Below are positions 1 through 9,553 of a stretch of 64,000 nucleotides of DNA, one piece after another. The notes beneath the pieces were generated by a model. It had not been told where the DNA came from. It worked only from the letters and a program-made list of their open reading frames with translations, and made no database searches. Origin of the DNA: Roseateles chitinivorans (GTDB lineage Bacteria > Pseudomonadota > Gammaproteobacteria > Burkholderiales > Burkholderiaceae_C); NCBI RefSeq assembly GCF_002761755.1, contig NZ_PEOG01000018.1, positions 1 through 64,000 on the forward strand, read 5' to 3'. Positions within the stretch are counted from its first letter, which is position 1. Every line of letters starts with the position of its first letter. The position numbers and the translations under genes are program-made.

Positions 1-1041
1 CCGCGCCGACGGCGCCGGCATCGGCGTAGCGATCGCCACCCGCGGCTGCGTCCGCAGCAGCCCCAGCAGGCGCCGCTCGGCCACACTGAGCCCCGCCAAC
101 GCTGGCGGCGCCTTCATCCAACGCTGTGCGGGCAAGGCGGCCAGTCGGTCCGACTGCGCCCAGTCCAGCACGGCGGGATGGATGTAGGACTTGCGACAGA
201 CCGCGGCGGTATTGCCCAGGCGCGCGGCGACGTCCTTCACCGTCTGCTTCAGCGCATCGACCGGCGCGGTGCCGGCGCGCGCATGGGCCAGCAGCAGGTC
301 GAGCGCGAGCACGCTCGCATGCCAGGTGCGGAACACCTTGGCGCTGCAGGTCGGCCCACCGGCCTCGGCGAGCCAGTCGTTCACATCCGAGGCGTCGATG
401 CGGTGCGCGATGCCGGCCTCGTCCTCGTAGCCGAAGAGTTCCTGCCCCGGCAGGTCGCGGCAGCGGCGCACCAGCGCCGCCACGCGGTCGTCGCGCACGG
501 CCAGTTGGTGCCGCACGCCGCTCTTGCCGGGGAAGCTCAGCAGCAGCGCGTCGCCCTTCACCTTGACGTGGCGCGACAGCAGGCTGCTCAGGCCGTAGGA
601 GCCGTTGCTCCGGGCGTATTCGCGATGGCCGATGCGCATCCAGGTGCGGTCGAGCAGCCGCACCAGCGCCGCCAGCACCCGCTCGCGATCGAGTCCGCCC
701 TCGCGCAGCCGCCGCTGCACCTGTCGGCGCAGCCGCGGCAGGCGATGGCCGAAGTCCATCAGCAGACCGAACTTGTTCTCGCCTCGCAGGGCCATCCAGT
801 CGGCGTGGTAGCGGTATTGCTTACGCCCGCGCGCATCGCGCGCCGTGGCCTGGATGTGCCCGTCGTCGCGGGCGCAGATCCAGACGTCCACATAGGCCGG
901 CGGAATGGCCAGCGCGCGGATGCGCCGCAGCGTGGCCTCGTCCTTCACCGGACGACCCTCCGCATCGACATACCGGAAGCCATGGGCCGCGCGCACGCGG
1001 CGCAGGCCCGGTTCCTCATCACATACCCAGCGCAGTCCCAT
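1..1041 (-). CDS. DNA topoisomerase IB, C-terminus cut by window edge
   Basis: Type IB topoisomerase of the poxvirus-like bacterial family. It nicks one DNA strand, holds it as a 3'-phosphotyrosine and relaxes supercoils. I translated 347 codons without a stop from an ATG at 1041 to the left edge. The start is supported by AGGAGG at 1050-1055. The N-terminal part has the family run with RWVCDEEPGLRRVR and GFRYVDAEGRPV. The core contains RYHADW, KFGLLMDFG and the RIGHREYARSNGSYGLSSLL segment. The catalytic motif CRKSYIHP is present, with Tyr286 as nucleophile. Family members are about 350-380 residues, so only a short tail should be missing. It is separate from the regulator upstream at 1109. 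Identity is secure; the C-terminal end is not visible. Confidence 0.93.
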   Translation of the reverse strand, partial: MGLRWVCDEEPGLRRVRAAHGFRYVDAEGRPVKDEATLRRIRALAIPPAYVDVWICARDDGHIQATARDARGRKQYRYHADWMALRGENKFGLLMDFGHRLPRLRRQVQRRLREGGLDRERVLAALVRLLDRTWMRIGHREYARSNGSYGLSSLLSRHVKVKGDALLLSFPGKSGVRHQLAVRDDRVAALVRRCRDLPGQELFGYEDEAGIAHRIDASDVNDWLAEAGGPTCSAKVFRTWHASVLALDLLLAHARAGTAPVDALKQTVKDVAARLGNTAAVCRKSYIHPAVLDWAQSDRLAALPAQRWMKAPPALAGLSVAERRLLGLLRTQPRVAIATPMPAPSAR

Positions 1042-1108
1042 CGGCTCGTCCTCCTGCCTTCCCCAGGCAGGTCGCATGCCGAGCCGCGCGGCGGGCCGCG
1101 CAGGCGCC

Positions 1109-2584
<1,476 letters not shown>

Positions 2585-2787
2585 CGGTACATCCTTGTGT
2601 GTGGGAGGGAACACGCCTGGGCGTGGGGTTCGACGATCCGTGATGAATGTCTGTCGAACCGAGATAACTCATTCTTGCAGCAAGCGGCCGGCTTGCCAGC
2701 CCCTGCCCGAGTTCATTTGAAAAAAATTCCGGTGACGACCTGGCGATCATCAACCAGGCACGCACGACATCCGAACAATGGCGCATG

Positions 2788-2829
2788 AAAACGGCACCGG
2801 GAGGCGGTCAGCGGACCGCGCCGGTGCCG
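2788..2829 (-). terminator. Hairpin terminator after the small secreted-protein gene
   Basis: The outer stem is CGGCACCGG (2792-2800) pairing with CCGGTGCCG (2821-2829). The inner stem is GCGGTC (804-809 of this kb) pairing with GACCGC (814-819). Read on the minus strand, the hairpin is followed by TTTT, as expected for intrinsic termination of the gene ending at 2847. Confidence 0.7.
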
Positions 2830-2846
2830 GCCAAGGGAAGGTCGGG

Positions 2847-3194
2847 TCAGACATCCCGACGGCGACGCTGGATCCATCCCACCAAGGCCAAGGCGACGAC
2901 CAGGGTGAAGAAATTGCGGATCTCGAAGCTGGCGTCGCCGGGCTCGTCTTCCGTGTCGATCGCGGAAGACGGGCTGGGCGGGGCGACTGTCTGCAAGACC
3001 GGCGTCTGGGCTGGAGAGGCGGTTCTGACGCTGGCCGGGTGGCGGTGGGAGGGGCTGTGCGCCGGGGCCGCAGCCTCCGGTCGGCTCAGCGCCGCGAGCT
3101 TGGCACCCTCCAGGAAACTGCCGGAGCTGTCCGCCTGGGCCGCAGTCGCGGCCAGCATCAGCGGCATCGCCCAGGCGAGCTTGCGCAGGTGCAT
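2847..3194 (-). CDS. Small exported protein with C-terminal membrane segment and Arg-rich tail
   Basis: Unrecognised 115-residue protein. The ATG at 3194 has AGGAGG at 3201-3206, six bases upstream, so the start is well supported. Residues 1-21 form a typical signal peptide (MHLRKLAW, then a hydrophobic core ending in AAQA). The middle is Ala/Pro/Ser-rich and low in complexity. The end has a hydrophobic segment (FFTLVVALALVGWI) followed at once by QRRRRDV. A C-terminal helix plus an arginine cluster resembles the tripartite tails processed by sortase-like or exosortase-like systems. The usual Pro-Glu-Pro motif is missing; only an acidic DEPGD precedes the helix. It lies upstream of the sigma-54 regulator, on the same strand, with a terminator between them. 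Function unknown. Confidence 0.8.
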   Translation of the reverse strand: MHLRKLAWAMPLMLAATAAQADSSGSFLEGAKLAALSRPEAAAPAHSPSHRHPASVRTASPAQTPVLQTVAPPSPSSAIDTEDEPGDASFEIRNFFTLVVALALVGWIQRRRRDV

Positions 3195-3459
3195 GAAAAA
3201 CCTCCTGTGAAGAAAGACGGGGTTCGATCGGGGGATCGAGCGCGGCCCGGACATCCGTCCGACCACGCGGGCGCCGCGCGTCCGCGCGCAGCCCGCGACA
3301 AGGGCAACCGTCATGCCCGGCGGAACGTTCGGTGACGATTTCGCACCGTTTTTCGGGACACCCGCGGGTGGTTTTCGGACGGGATGCCGCCCGTGCGAAC
3401 ACGAGCGGGACCGTTTGAGAACACGTAGGGGAGCGTCGCCCGGAACGCGCGCCTCGGGT

Positions 3460-4521
3460 TCAGGAGAACGTCGCCTCTCGTCGCAGGGCCTGGCCCGGCA
3501 GCACCGCCGGCACGCGCGCCGCGGCGGCGATCGTCAGCGGCAGGTCGTCCGCGGCGATCATCACGCGGGCATCGGCGGCGAGCGCCGCGAGTTCGCCGAT
3601 CGAGGCGACCGGTGGCAAGACCTGTCCCCGGGCGGGCATCGCGGCACGGAGTTCGGCCAAGGCGGCCTCGTCGCCCGGCCGCGCGCACAGGACCACCGCG
3701 GTGTCGTCGGCCCAGGTGTCGATCAGCACATCGACCGCCGCGGCGTAAGCCGCCACCGGGCAGTACCGCGGGCCGCCGCCACCCGGGCACACCAGCAGGT
3801 AGCGCTGACCGAAGCGCAGCCCGGCTTGCTGCAAGGCGTTCCTCATCTGGTGGCTGTCCTTGGGCAGCAGCCGCAGCCGTGGCCGCTCATCCGCCGTGCG
3901 CATGCCCACATGGGCGACCAGATCGAGCTGGCGACGGGTGTCGTCCTGGGCGGTGTCCTCGCCGAGCAGTTCATCGCTGAGCAGCCCATGCGCCGGCTCA
4001 CGCACCTGCGCCAGCGTCAGCGGGATGCCCGCCATCCGGCACAGCAGCGCCGCCGGCAATGCCGCCTGCGACGAGGCGGCGAACAGCACCGCCGCGTCGA
4101 AGTGGCTGCGACGCAGCTTGCGCACCAGGTGCATCTCGGCATCGCCGCGCATCGTCGACGGTTCGGCGTTCAGCGCGGCGGCGCCATCGGCGGTCCAGGG
4201 GGCATTGAAGGTGAGCACCTCGTCGACCGCCTGCAGGTGGGGCCGCAACGCCAGCGCTTCGGGCGCGGCGAGCAGCGTGCGCTGCGTCCACGGCATCGTC
4301 TCGTGCAGGGCCGCGAAGGCGGCCGTCGAGGCCAGCACGCCGGCCACGCCGTCGAGCCTCACCAGCAGCACACGGCGCACATTGCACCAGCGGCGGTGGC
4401 GGGCCTCGGCCAGCGACCGTGCATCGATCGGCGCCGTGCCGTCGAGCACGGGAACGCCCGCCTCGCCGGGTCCCGGGGGACTTGGCGGGCGGGCGCGCTG
4501 TTCGAGGCTCGTCGCGATCAT
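3460..4521 (-). CDS. Glycosyltransferase family 9 (heptosyltransferase-like)
   Basis: About 353 residues. Family 9 enzymes transfer heptose or related sugars from ADP-sugar donors to lipopolysaccharide core in the cytoplasm. The N-terminal Rossmann half begins with the family-typical VRRVLLVRLDGVAGVL. The C-terminal half has the donor-binding region YLLVCPGGGGPRYCPVAAY, then VLCARPGDEAAL and a late segment ARVMIAADDLPLTIAAAARVPAV that corresponds to the usual 'D-S-G-P-x-H-x-A' site. Here that site is degenerate (DDLPLTIAAA), so activity or acceptor may differ. The start is uncertain: ATG 4521 is preferred over an upstream in-frame TTG at 4557, and neither has a clear ribosome site. No LPS operon surrounds it. 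Confidence 0.82.
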   Translation of the reverse strand: MIATSLEQRARPPSPPGPGEAGVPVLDGTAPIDARSLAEARHRRWCNVRRVLLVRLDGVAGVLASTAAFAALHETMPWTQRTLLAAPEALALRPHLQAVDEVLTFNAPWTADGAAALNAEPSTMRGDAEMHLVRKLRRSHFDAAVLFAASSQAALPAALLCRMAGIPLTLAQVREPAHGLLSDELLGEDTAQDDTRRQLDLVAHVGMRTADERPRLRLLPKDSHQMRNALQQAGLRFGQRYLLVCPGGGGPRYCPVAAYAAAVDVLIDTWADDTAVVLCARPGDEAALAELRAAMPARGQVLPPVASIGELAALAADARVMIAADDLPLTIAAAARVPAVLPGQALRREATFS

Positions 4522-4634
4522 GAGGCTCGCGCGGCAAGCGGCATGCCGCACCGACAACGAGCATTCACGCGGCTTGCCGCGTGATCACCCGCTCGCGTCC
4601 GGTGACCGCCCGCGACGCGCGCCTCAGCCCGGAC

Positions 4635-5900
4635 TCACTTGGTCTTGTTGGACGACGACCCGGAAGAGCTGGACGACGACCCCGGCGTGGTGCTGCTGCT
4701 GGAAGCTCCCGGCGTGGTGCTGCTGGAGGCGCCCGGCGTGGCGCCGGTGGAGGCGCTGGAGAGGCTCGACGAGCCGCTCGACGTCGACAGGCCGCTCTCA
4801 TGCGTCCCGGTGCCGCTGCCCAGGGTGTTGCCGCCCTGCCCGAAGCGCGTCGCGTCGTTGGTGTCCTGCTGGCTCATCGACTGTCCCGACGACGAGGAAC
4901 CGGTGCCGCTGGACGAGCCCTGCCGCGAGGCGCGCTCCGAGCGCCACTTGTTGAAGTCCTCGGAGAACTTCTGGTAGCGGTCCTGGCGCCAGCCGTGATA
5001 GTCGTTGTCGAGGCTGCGCATCTGCTCGGCGCGCCACTGCTCGTAGTCCGGGTCGTAATGCTGCCGGCGTTGCGACTGGGCGCCGTAGTCGCCACCCTGC
5101 TCGCCGCCGTAGCCACCGGACCCGCCATAGCTGCCCGACCCGCCGTAGCTGCCGGACCCGCCGTAGCTACCCGACCCGCCGTAGCTGCCAGACCCGCCAT
5201 AGCTGCCCTGCTGGCCGCCATAACCGCCGCGCTGGCCGCTGCCCGGATAACCGCGTCCCTCGAGGCTGCGCCCTTGCGAATCCTGGCTGCCGCCGTAATG
5301 CTCGCCGAGCGACGCCCCATAGCTGCTGCTCGAGCTGGAGCCGGCCATGCCGCCATAGTCGCCGCGGCGGCCGGCATCCTCGCGCCAGCCTTCATGCCGC
5401 GGTCCCTGGTCGCGATAGCCGCCGGAGCCACTGCTGTCGCGCCCGTAGCCGCTGGACGCGCCGTAGCTGCGGCTGCCGTAGTCGCCCGACCCGCTGTAAC
5501 CGCCATAGCCACCGCTGTCGCCCTGGCTGCCGCCGCCGTAGTTGCCGCTCATCGAGCGCCCACGATCGCCGCCCCAGCCTTCGTTCTCATAGCCGCCGCG
5601 ATAGCCGCCCTGGCTCTGGAAATCGCCGTGGCTGCGGTAGTCCTGGCGGTAGTCGTCGCGCTCGTCGCGACCCTGGCCGTAGCTGCCTCCGTAACCGCCG
5701 CCGTAGGAGCCGCCGCGGGTGTCCTCGCGGTCCGCCTGGAAGCTGGAGCCCTGGTAGGCCGCCTGCTGGTCGTCGCGCGAACGGTCCTGACCGCGCGAAC
5801 TCCCGGTCTGGGCGCCGTAGTGCGAGCGATCGCGGTCGCCCTGGCCCCATTGGTTGTCCTGACGCTGATCCTGTCTGCCTCGTTGCCCATACTGGTTCAT
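4635..5900 (-). CDS. Gly/Ser/Tyr-rich low-complexity protein with conserved Trp/Arg segment
   Basis: 421 residues, with the ATG at 5900 preceded by AAAGGA. Residues 1 to about 280 are dominated by Gly, Ser, Tyr, Arg, Gln and Asp, with many SYGG, GGYGG and QGGYRGG motifs and a perfect hexapeptide array at about 231-265. Residues 283-328 form the only ordered-looking part, a charged amphipathic stretch with DPDYEQWRAEQM, LDNDYHGWRQDR and FNKWRSER. Similar Trp/Arg segments occur in proteobacterial stress-associated proteins, but I cannot name the domain with certainty. The tail is almost only Ser, Thr, Gly and Pro and ends in NKTK. The composition is like that of phase-separating or desiccation-related proteins (inference). 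It is flanked by a PRC-barrel protein and a YihY protein, which also fits an envelope or stress context. Confidence 0.82.
   Translation of the reverse strand: MNQYGQRGRQDQRQDNQWGQGDRDRSHYGAQTGSSRGQDRSRDDQQAAYQGSSFQADREDTRGGSYGGGYGGSYGQGRDERDDYRQDYRSHGDFQSQGGYRGGYENEGWGGDRGRSMSGNYGGGSQGDSGGYGGYSGSGDYGSRSYGASSGYGRDSSGSGGYRDQGPRHEGWREDAGRRGDYGGMAGSSSSSSYGASLGEHYGGSQDSQGRSLEGRGYPGSGQRGGYGGQQGSYGGSGSYGGSGSYGGSGSYGGSGSYGGSGGYGGEQGGDYGAQSQRRQHYDPDYEQWRAEQMRSLDNDYHGWRQDRYQKFSEDFNKWRSERASRQGSSSGTGSSSSGQSMSQQDTNDATRFGQGGNTLGSGTGTHESGLSTSSGSSSLSSASTGATPGASSSTTPGASSSSTTPGSSSSSSGSSSNKTK
5110..5208 (-). repeat. 18-bp tandem array encoding SYGGSG
   Basis: About five near-identical 18-bp copies on the minus strand encode consecutive SYGGSG hexapeptides. 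Differences are mostly synonymous third positions (TAG/TAC, CCC/CCG contexts). The array lies inside the Gly-rich gene and is a likely site of slippage and length variation. Confidence 0.85.
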
Positions 5901-6050
5901 GGCACATCCTTTCAGGCGTTTCGCCGGTTGTACAAACCCGGCGGCCGATGCCGCCGAATCCACAACGGAACAAGGCAAACCTCATGCCGGCGACCGAGGC
6001 CCCCGTCGGCCGGGATGCCCGTGTTCATCGGGCATTCCCGTCATGCCCGA

Positions 6051-6965
6051 TCAGCCGGCATGGAGGGCGCGGGCCGCGGTGGCGGCGGCCTGCTCCCGCA
6101 GGCTGTGCCGCTTGGCGAAGGCCCAGCTGAGCTCGGCGCCCATCAGGAAGACCTGGGTCGAGTAGTAGACCCACAGCATCATCACCACCAGCGAGGCGGC
6201 CGCGCCGTAGGCGGAGCTGACACCGCTGCGGCCGATGTAGAGCCCGATCAGCGTCTTGCCCAGGCTGAACAGCGCCGAAGTGATCAGCGCGCCGACCCAG
6301 ACATCGCGCCAGCGCACCGGGACGTCCGGCACCCACTTGTAGATGACGGCGAACATCACGGTGATCAGCGCATAGGCGAGCGTCGCGTTCAGCACCTGCG
6401 CGAGCAGCACGAACTCCGCGCCCAGCCAGCCGGTCCACCATTTGCTGATGGCCGCCAGCGCGGCGCTCGCGACCATCGAGACCATCGACAGGAAACCCAG
6501 GCCGAGGATCAGCCCCAGCGACAGCAGCCGCTTGCGCAGCAGCGTCAGCAGGCTTTTCCAGACGGGGCCGCTGCGCACCGGCGGCGCCTTCCAGATGCGG
6601 TTGAGCGAGTTCTGCAGCTCGGCGAAGACTGAGGTCGCGCCGACCAGCAGCACGACGGTGCCGATCGCGGCGGCCCAGCCGCCCTCGTCGGGCCGGTTCA
6701 CCCGCTTGAGCAGGTCCTCCACCGCCATCGCGCCCTGCGTGCCGAGCAGGTCCGAGAGCTGCGCCATCACCTCGCCGCGCGCGGCCTGTTCGCCGAACAC
6801 GAGCCCGGCCACGCTGATGACGATCAGCAGCAGCGGCGCGATCGAGAACAGCGTGTAGTAGGCCAGCGCCGCGCCCATGCTGGGCGCGTTGTCGTCGCTC
6901 CAGCCCTGCGCGGCTTCGCTGACGATCTCGACGGCTTCACGGACGGCGGTGGGCAGCTTGAGCAT
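6051..6965 (-). CDS. YihY/BrkB family inner-membrane protein (short form)
   Basis: 304-residue polytopic membrane protein of the family once called ribonuclease BN and now UPF0761/YihY/BrkB. The family signature is present: AALAYYTLFSIAPLLLIVISVAG near residue 30, a LNRIW motif near 120, and the later YKWVPDVPVRWRDVWVGAL and YGAAASLVVMMLWVYYSTQVFL segments. About six transmembrane helices are expected. The biochemical role of the family is unsettled; the RNase annotation was withdrawn. No strong ribosome site precedes ATG 6965. A second, longer member with an extra C-terminal domain lies at 14952-16247. Confidence 0.9.
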   Translation of the reverse strand: MLKLPTAVREAVEIVSEAAQGWSDDNAPSMGAALAYYTLFSIAPLLLIVISVAGLVFGEQAARGEVMAQLSDLLGTQGAMAVEDLLKRVNRPDEGGWAAAIGTVVLLVGATSVFAELQNSLNRIWKAPPVRSGPVWKSLLTLLRKRLLSLGLILGLGFLSMVSMVASAALAAISKWWTGWLGAEFVLLAQVLNATLAYALITVMFAVIYKWVPDVPVRWRDVWVGALITSALFSLGKTLIGLYIGRSGVSSAYGAAASLVVMMLWVYYSTQVFLMGAELSWAFAKRHSLREQAAATAARALHAG

Positions 6966-7139
6966 GCTTGGAGCCGCGACGCGGCGATGAAAGGTTCCCT
7001 TGTTCAGGCAAGGGAAATTCCCGGTCGCTTCGCGTACGGGGAAGGCGGCGGCTGGCAGGGGCTAGCGGGTGGATCGCAGGCCGGCGGGGCACGCGATTTG
7101 CCGCACTGCCTGTATCGCAACTGACTAGGAGAGCCCCTC

Positions 7140-7481
7140 ATGGCCAGCACCACCATCGCTTCGGACCGCGTCGAAGGCACGAAGGTCTACAACGGCAACG
7201 GCGACAAGCTCGGCACCATCGACAACCTGGTGATCGACAAGCGCTCCGGCCTCGTCCGGTATGCCGCGCTCGAGTTCGGCGGCTTCATGGGCATCGGCAC
7301 CGACCGGTATCCGATTCCGTGGAACATGCTGAAGTACGACACCAGCCTGGACGGCTACGTCGTGCCGCTGCGCGAAGACCAGCTCGAGAAGGCCCCGCGC
7401 TATGCCCAGACCGAACGGCCCGAGTACACCGACGAGTACGGCCGCAAGGTCTACGACTACTACGGCGTCGCCTGGATGTGA
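7140..7481 (+). CDS. PRC-barrel domain protein
   Basis: 113 residues, one PRC-barrel fold. The N-terminal half shows the hallmark pattern: VEGTKVYNGNGDKLGTIDNLVIDKRSG, then VRYAALEFGGFMGIGTDRYPIPW. This arrangement is shared with photosynthetic reaction-centre H subunits and many stress-associated soluble proteins. The tail is rich in Tyr, Asp and Glu. AGGAG lies just upstream of the ATG. It stands alone, followed by a long inverted repeat and a terminator. Proteins of this type are often induced by osmotic or envelope stress, but nothing here defines the partner. Confidence 0.92.
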   Translation: MASTTIASDRVEGTKVYNGNGDKLGTIDNLVIDKRSGLVRYAALEFGGFMGIGTDRYPIPWNMLKYDTSLDGYVVPLREDQLEKAPRYAQTERPEYTDEYGRKVYDYYGVAWM

Positions 7482-7486
7482 CGCCC

Positions 7487-7591
7487 GCCGCGGCGCCGGG
7501 CTGGGCGCGCGGCGGCGTTGCGGATCCTCGCCATAGCGCCGCTATGGCTCCGGTCCGCGCCTAGCCGCGCATCCCAGCCCGGCACCGCGGC
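7487..7591. repeat. Long imperfect inverted repeat (about 105 nt)
   Basis: Left arm 7487-7513 (gccgcggcgccgggctgggc and on) is almost exactly the reverse complement of right arm 7564-7591. Nested inside is a second hairpin, GCCATAG-cgccg-CTATGGC, at about 7530-7548. It starts 6 nt after the PRC-barrel stop codon. It could be a REP-type element or a structured 3' end. The structure is directly visible; any function is inference. Confidence 0.85.
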
Positions 7592-7645
7592 AGGCATCAC
7601 ATCTGGTGCCGCCTCGACGGTTGAGGCCGGGAGAACTTGAAGAAG

Positions 7646-7675
7646 AACGCCCCGCGGCTGCGGGGCGTTTTCTTG
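7646..7675. terminator. Intrinsic terminator, probably bidirectional
   Basis: Ten-base stem AACGCCCCGC (7646-7655) with GCGGGGCGTT (7660-7669), a four-base GGCT loop, then TTCTTGTT on the plus strand. The minus strand reads out into TTCTTCTTC, so it can serve both the plus gene ending at 7481 and the convergent CBS gene ending at 7684. Confidence 0.85.
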
Positions 7676-7683
7676 TTCGGCCG

Positions 7684-8139
7684 TCAGGGGGCGGGGGGGC
7701 TGTCTTCGGATGGCCAGTCGCGGATGTAGGCCTTGAGCATGCGGTTCTCGAAGTCCTGCGAATCCACCACCGTCTTGGCGACGTCGTAGAACGAGATCAC
7801 ACCCATCAGCTGCTTGCCGTTGAGCACCGGCATGTAGCGCGCGTGACGGCCCAGCATCATCCGGCGCACCTCGTCGATCTCGGTCTCCGGCGTGCAGGTC
7901 AGCGGCGCGTCGTCCATGACACTGCGCACCAGCCGCGTCCCGACACTGCCCCCATTGCCCACCACCGCCTGGATGACCTCACGGAAAGTGAGCATGCCCA
8001 CCAGGTCACCGAACTCCATCACCACCAGGGAACCAATGTCGCGCTCGGCCATGGTCTCGGCGGCTTGCGCCAACGGCGTGTCGGGAGAGACGGTGAAGAG
8101 CGTGCTGCCCTTGACGCGCAGGATGTCGGAGACTTTCAT
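7684..8139 (-). CDS. Two-CBS-domain protein
   Basis: 151 residues starting MKVSDILRVKG at 8139. Two CBS motifs fill the chain: residues about 6-60 (TVSPDTPLAQAAETMAERDIGSLVVME, GMLTFREVIQAV) and about 75-130 (VMDDAPLTCTPETEIDEVRRMMLGRHARYMPVL, MGVISFYDVAKTV). Paired CBS motifs (a Bateman module) bind adenosine nucleotides and act as energy or ionic sensors. There is no attached enzyme or channel domain, so it probably acts as a stand-alone sensor or binding partner. It is divergent from metY with a 100-bp shared upstream region. Confidence 0.92.
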   Translation of the reverse strand: MKVSDILRVKGSTLFTVSPDTPLAQAAETMAERDIGSLVVMEFGDLVGMLTFREVIQAVVGNGGSVGTRLVRSVMDDAPLTCTPETEIDEVRRMMLGRHARYMPVLNGKQLMGVISFYDVAKTVVDSQDFENRMLKAYIRDWPSEDSPPAP

Positions 8140-8239
8140 GGTCGCCTGAGAAAAACATGAGGAAAAGTTGGCTGCCAACATAGCACACAATGCCCGGCGC
8201 CAGACCTCACCACACCGCATAACAAGCAGGAGACCCCCA

Positions 8240-9553
8240 ATGTCAGGTCCTTCCGACCCGGGCTTTGATACCTTGGCGCTACACGCCGGCGCCGCGCCCG
8301 ACCCGAGCACCGGCGCCCGCGCGGTGCCGCTGCACCTGACGACCTCGTTCGTGTTCGAAAGCGCCGAGCAGGCCGCCGGCCTGTTCAACATGGAGCGCAG
8401 CGGTCACGTCTATTCGCGACTGTCCAATCCGACGACCGCAGTGCTGGAGGAACGCATCGCCGCGCTGGACGGCGGCGTCGGCGCGATCGCCACCGCCAGC
8501 GGCCAGGCGGCGCTGCACCTGGCGATCGCGACGATCGCAGGCGCCGGCGACCACATCGTGGCCTCCAGCGCGCTGTATGGCGGCTCGCACAACCTGCTGC
8601 ACTACACCCTCAAGCGCTTCGGCATCTCCACCACCTTCGTGCGGCCCGGCGACCTCGACGCGTGGCGCGCGGCGATCCGGCCGGAGACCCGGCTGCTGCT
8701 CGGCGAGAGCCTGGGGAACCCCGGACTGGACGTCCTGGACATCCCCTCGATCGCGCAGATCGCCCATGAGGCACATCGGCCGCTGCTGGTGGACGCGACC
8801 TTCGCGACGCCCTACCTGCAGCAGCCGATCGCGCTGGGCGCCGACCTGGTCCATCACTCGGCCACCAAGTTCCTGTGCGGCCATGGGACCGTCGTGGGCG
8901 GGCTGCTCGTCGACGGCGGCCGCTTCGACTGGGACCGCGCGCATGCGGCCAGCGGCGACCGCCGCCGCTATGCCGAGCTCTGCGAGCCGTACGACGGCTT
9001 CCACGGCATGGTCTTCAGCGAGGAAAGCACGGTCGGCGCCTTCCTGCTGCGCGCGCGCCGCGAGGGCCTGCGCGACTTCGGCGCCTGCATGAGCCCGCAC
9101 ACCGCCTGGCTGATGCTGCAAGGCATCGAGACGCTGCCGCTGCGGATGCAGCGTCATGTGAGCAACGCCCAGCGGATCGCGGAGTTCCTGGAGTCGCAGG
9201 ACATCGTCGAGCGCGTCAACTATCCCGGCCTGCCCTCGCACCGCGACCATGCACTGGCGCAGCGCCTGATGCCCAAGGGCGCTGGCGCGGTGTTCAGCTT
9301 CGACCTGAAGGGCGGCCGAGAACCCGGCCGGCGCTTCATCGAGTCGCTGCGGCTGTTCTCCCATCTGGCCAATGTCGGCGATGCCCGGTCGCTGGTGATC
9401 CATCCGGCGTCGACGACCCATTTCCGCATGGACGACGCGGCACTGGCCGCCTCGGGCATCGGCGCCGGGACGATCCGGCTGTCGATCGGCCTGGAGGACC
9501 CCGAGGATCTGATCGCCGACCTCAAGTCCGCATTGAAGGTGGCGTCCAAATGA
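8240..9553 (+). CDS. metY: O-acetylhomoserine sulfhydrylase (Cys/Met PLP family)
   Basis: 437-residue PLP enzyme of the Cys/Met metabolism family. The usual reaction is O-acetyl- or O-succinylhomoserine plus sulfide (or methanethiol) giving homocysteine (or methionine). The start is set by AGGAG seven bases before the ATG at 8240. Visible features are FDTLALHAG at the N-terminus, the substrate loop YSRLSNPTTAVLEERIAALDGG, and the PLP lysine Lys210 in the family motif HSATKFLCGHG. The extended middle insert (about 235-275) and overall length match MetY rather than cystathionine gamma-synthase. Exact acyl donor cannot be read from sequence. It overlaps the next gene by 4 bp (ATGA), so the two are translationally coupled. 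Confidence 0.9.
   Translation: MSGPSDPGFDTLALHAGAAPDPSTGARAVPLHLTTSFVFESAEQAAGLFNMERSGHVYSRLSNPTTAVLEERIAALDGGVGAIATASGQAALHLAIATIAGAGDHIVASSALYGGSHNLLHYTLKRFGISTTFVRPGDLDAWRAAIRPETRLLLGESLGNPGLDVLDIPSIAQIAHEAHRPLLVDATFATPYLQQPIALGADLVHHSATKFLCGHGTVVGGLLVDGGRFDWDRAHAASGDRRRYAELCEPYDGFHGMVFSEESTVGAFLLRARREGLRDFGACMSPHTAWLMLQGIETLPLRMQRHVSNAQRIAEFLESQDIVERVNYPGLPSHRDHALAQRLMPKGAGAVFSFDLKGGREPGRRFIESLRLFSHLANVGDARSLVIHPASTTHFRMDDAALAASGIGAGTIRLSIGLEDPEDLIADLKSALKVASK

Noticed and set aside
2676..2700. Minus-strand TGGCAAGCCGGCCGCT as a sigma-54 promoter
   Set aside because: The GG-N10-GC spacing fits, but the TT of the -12 element is replaced by CC and no activator sites are clear.
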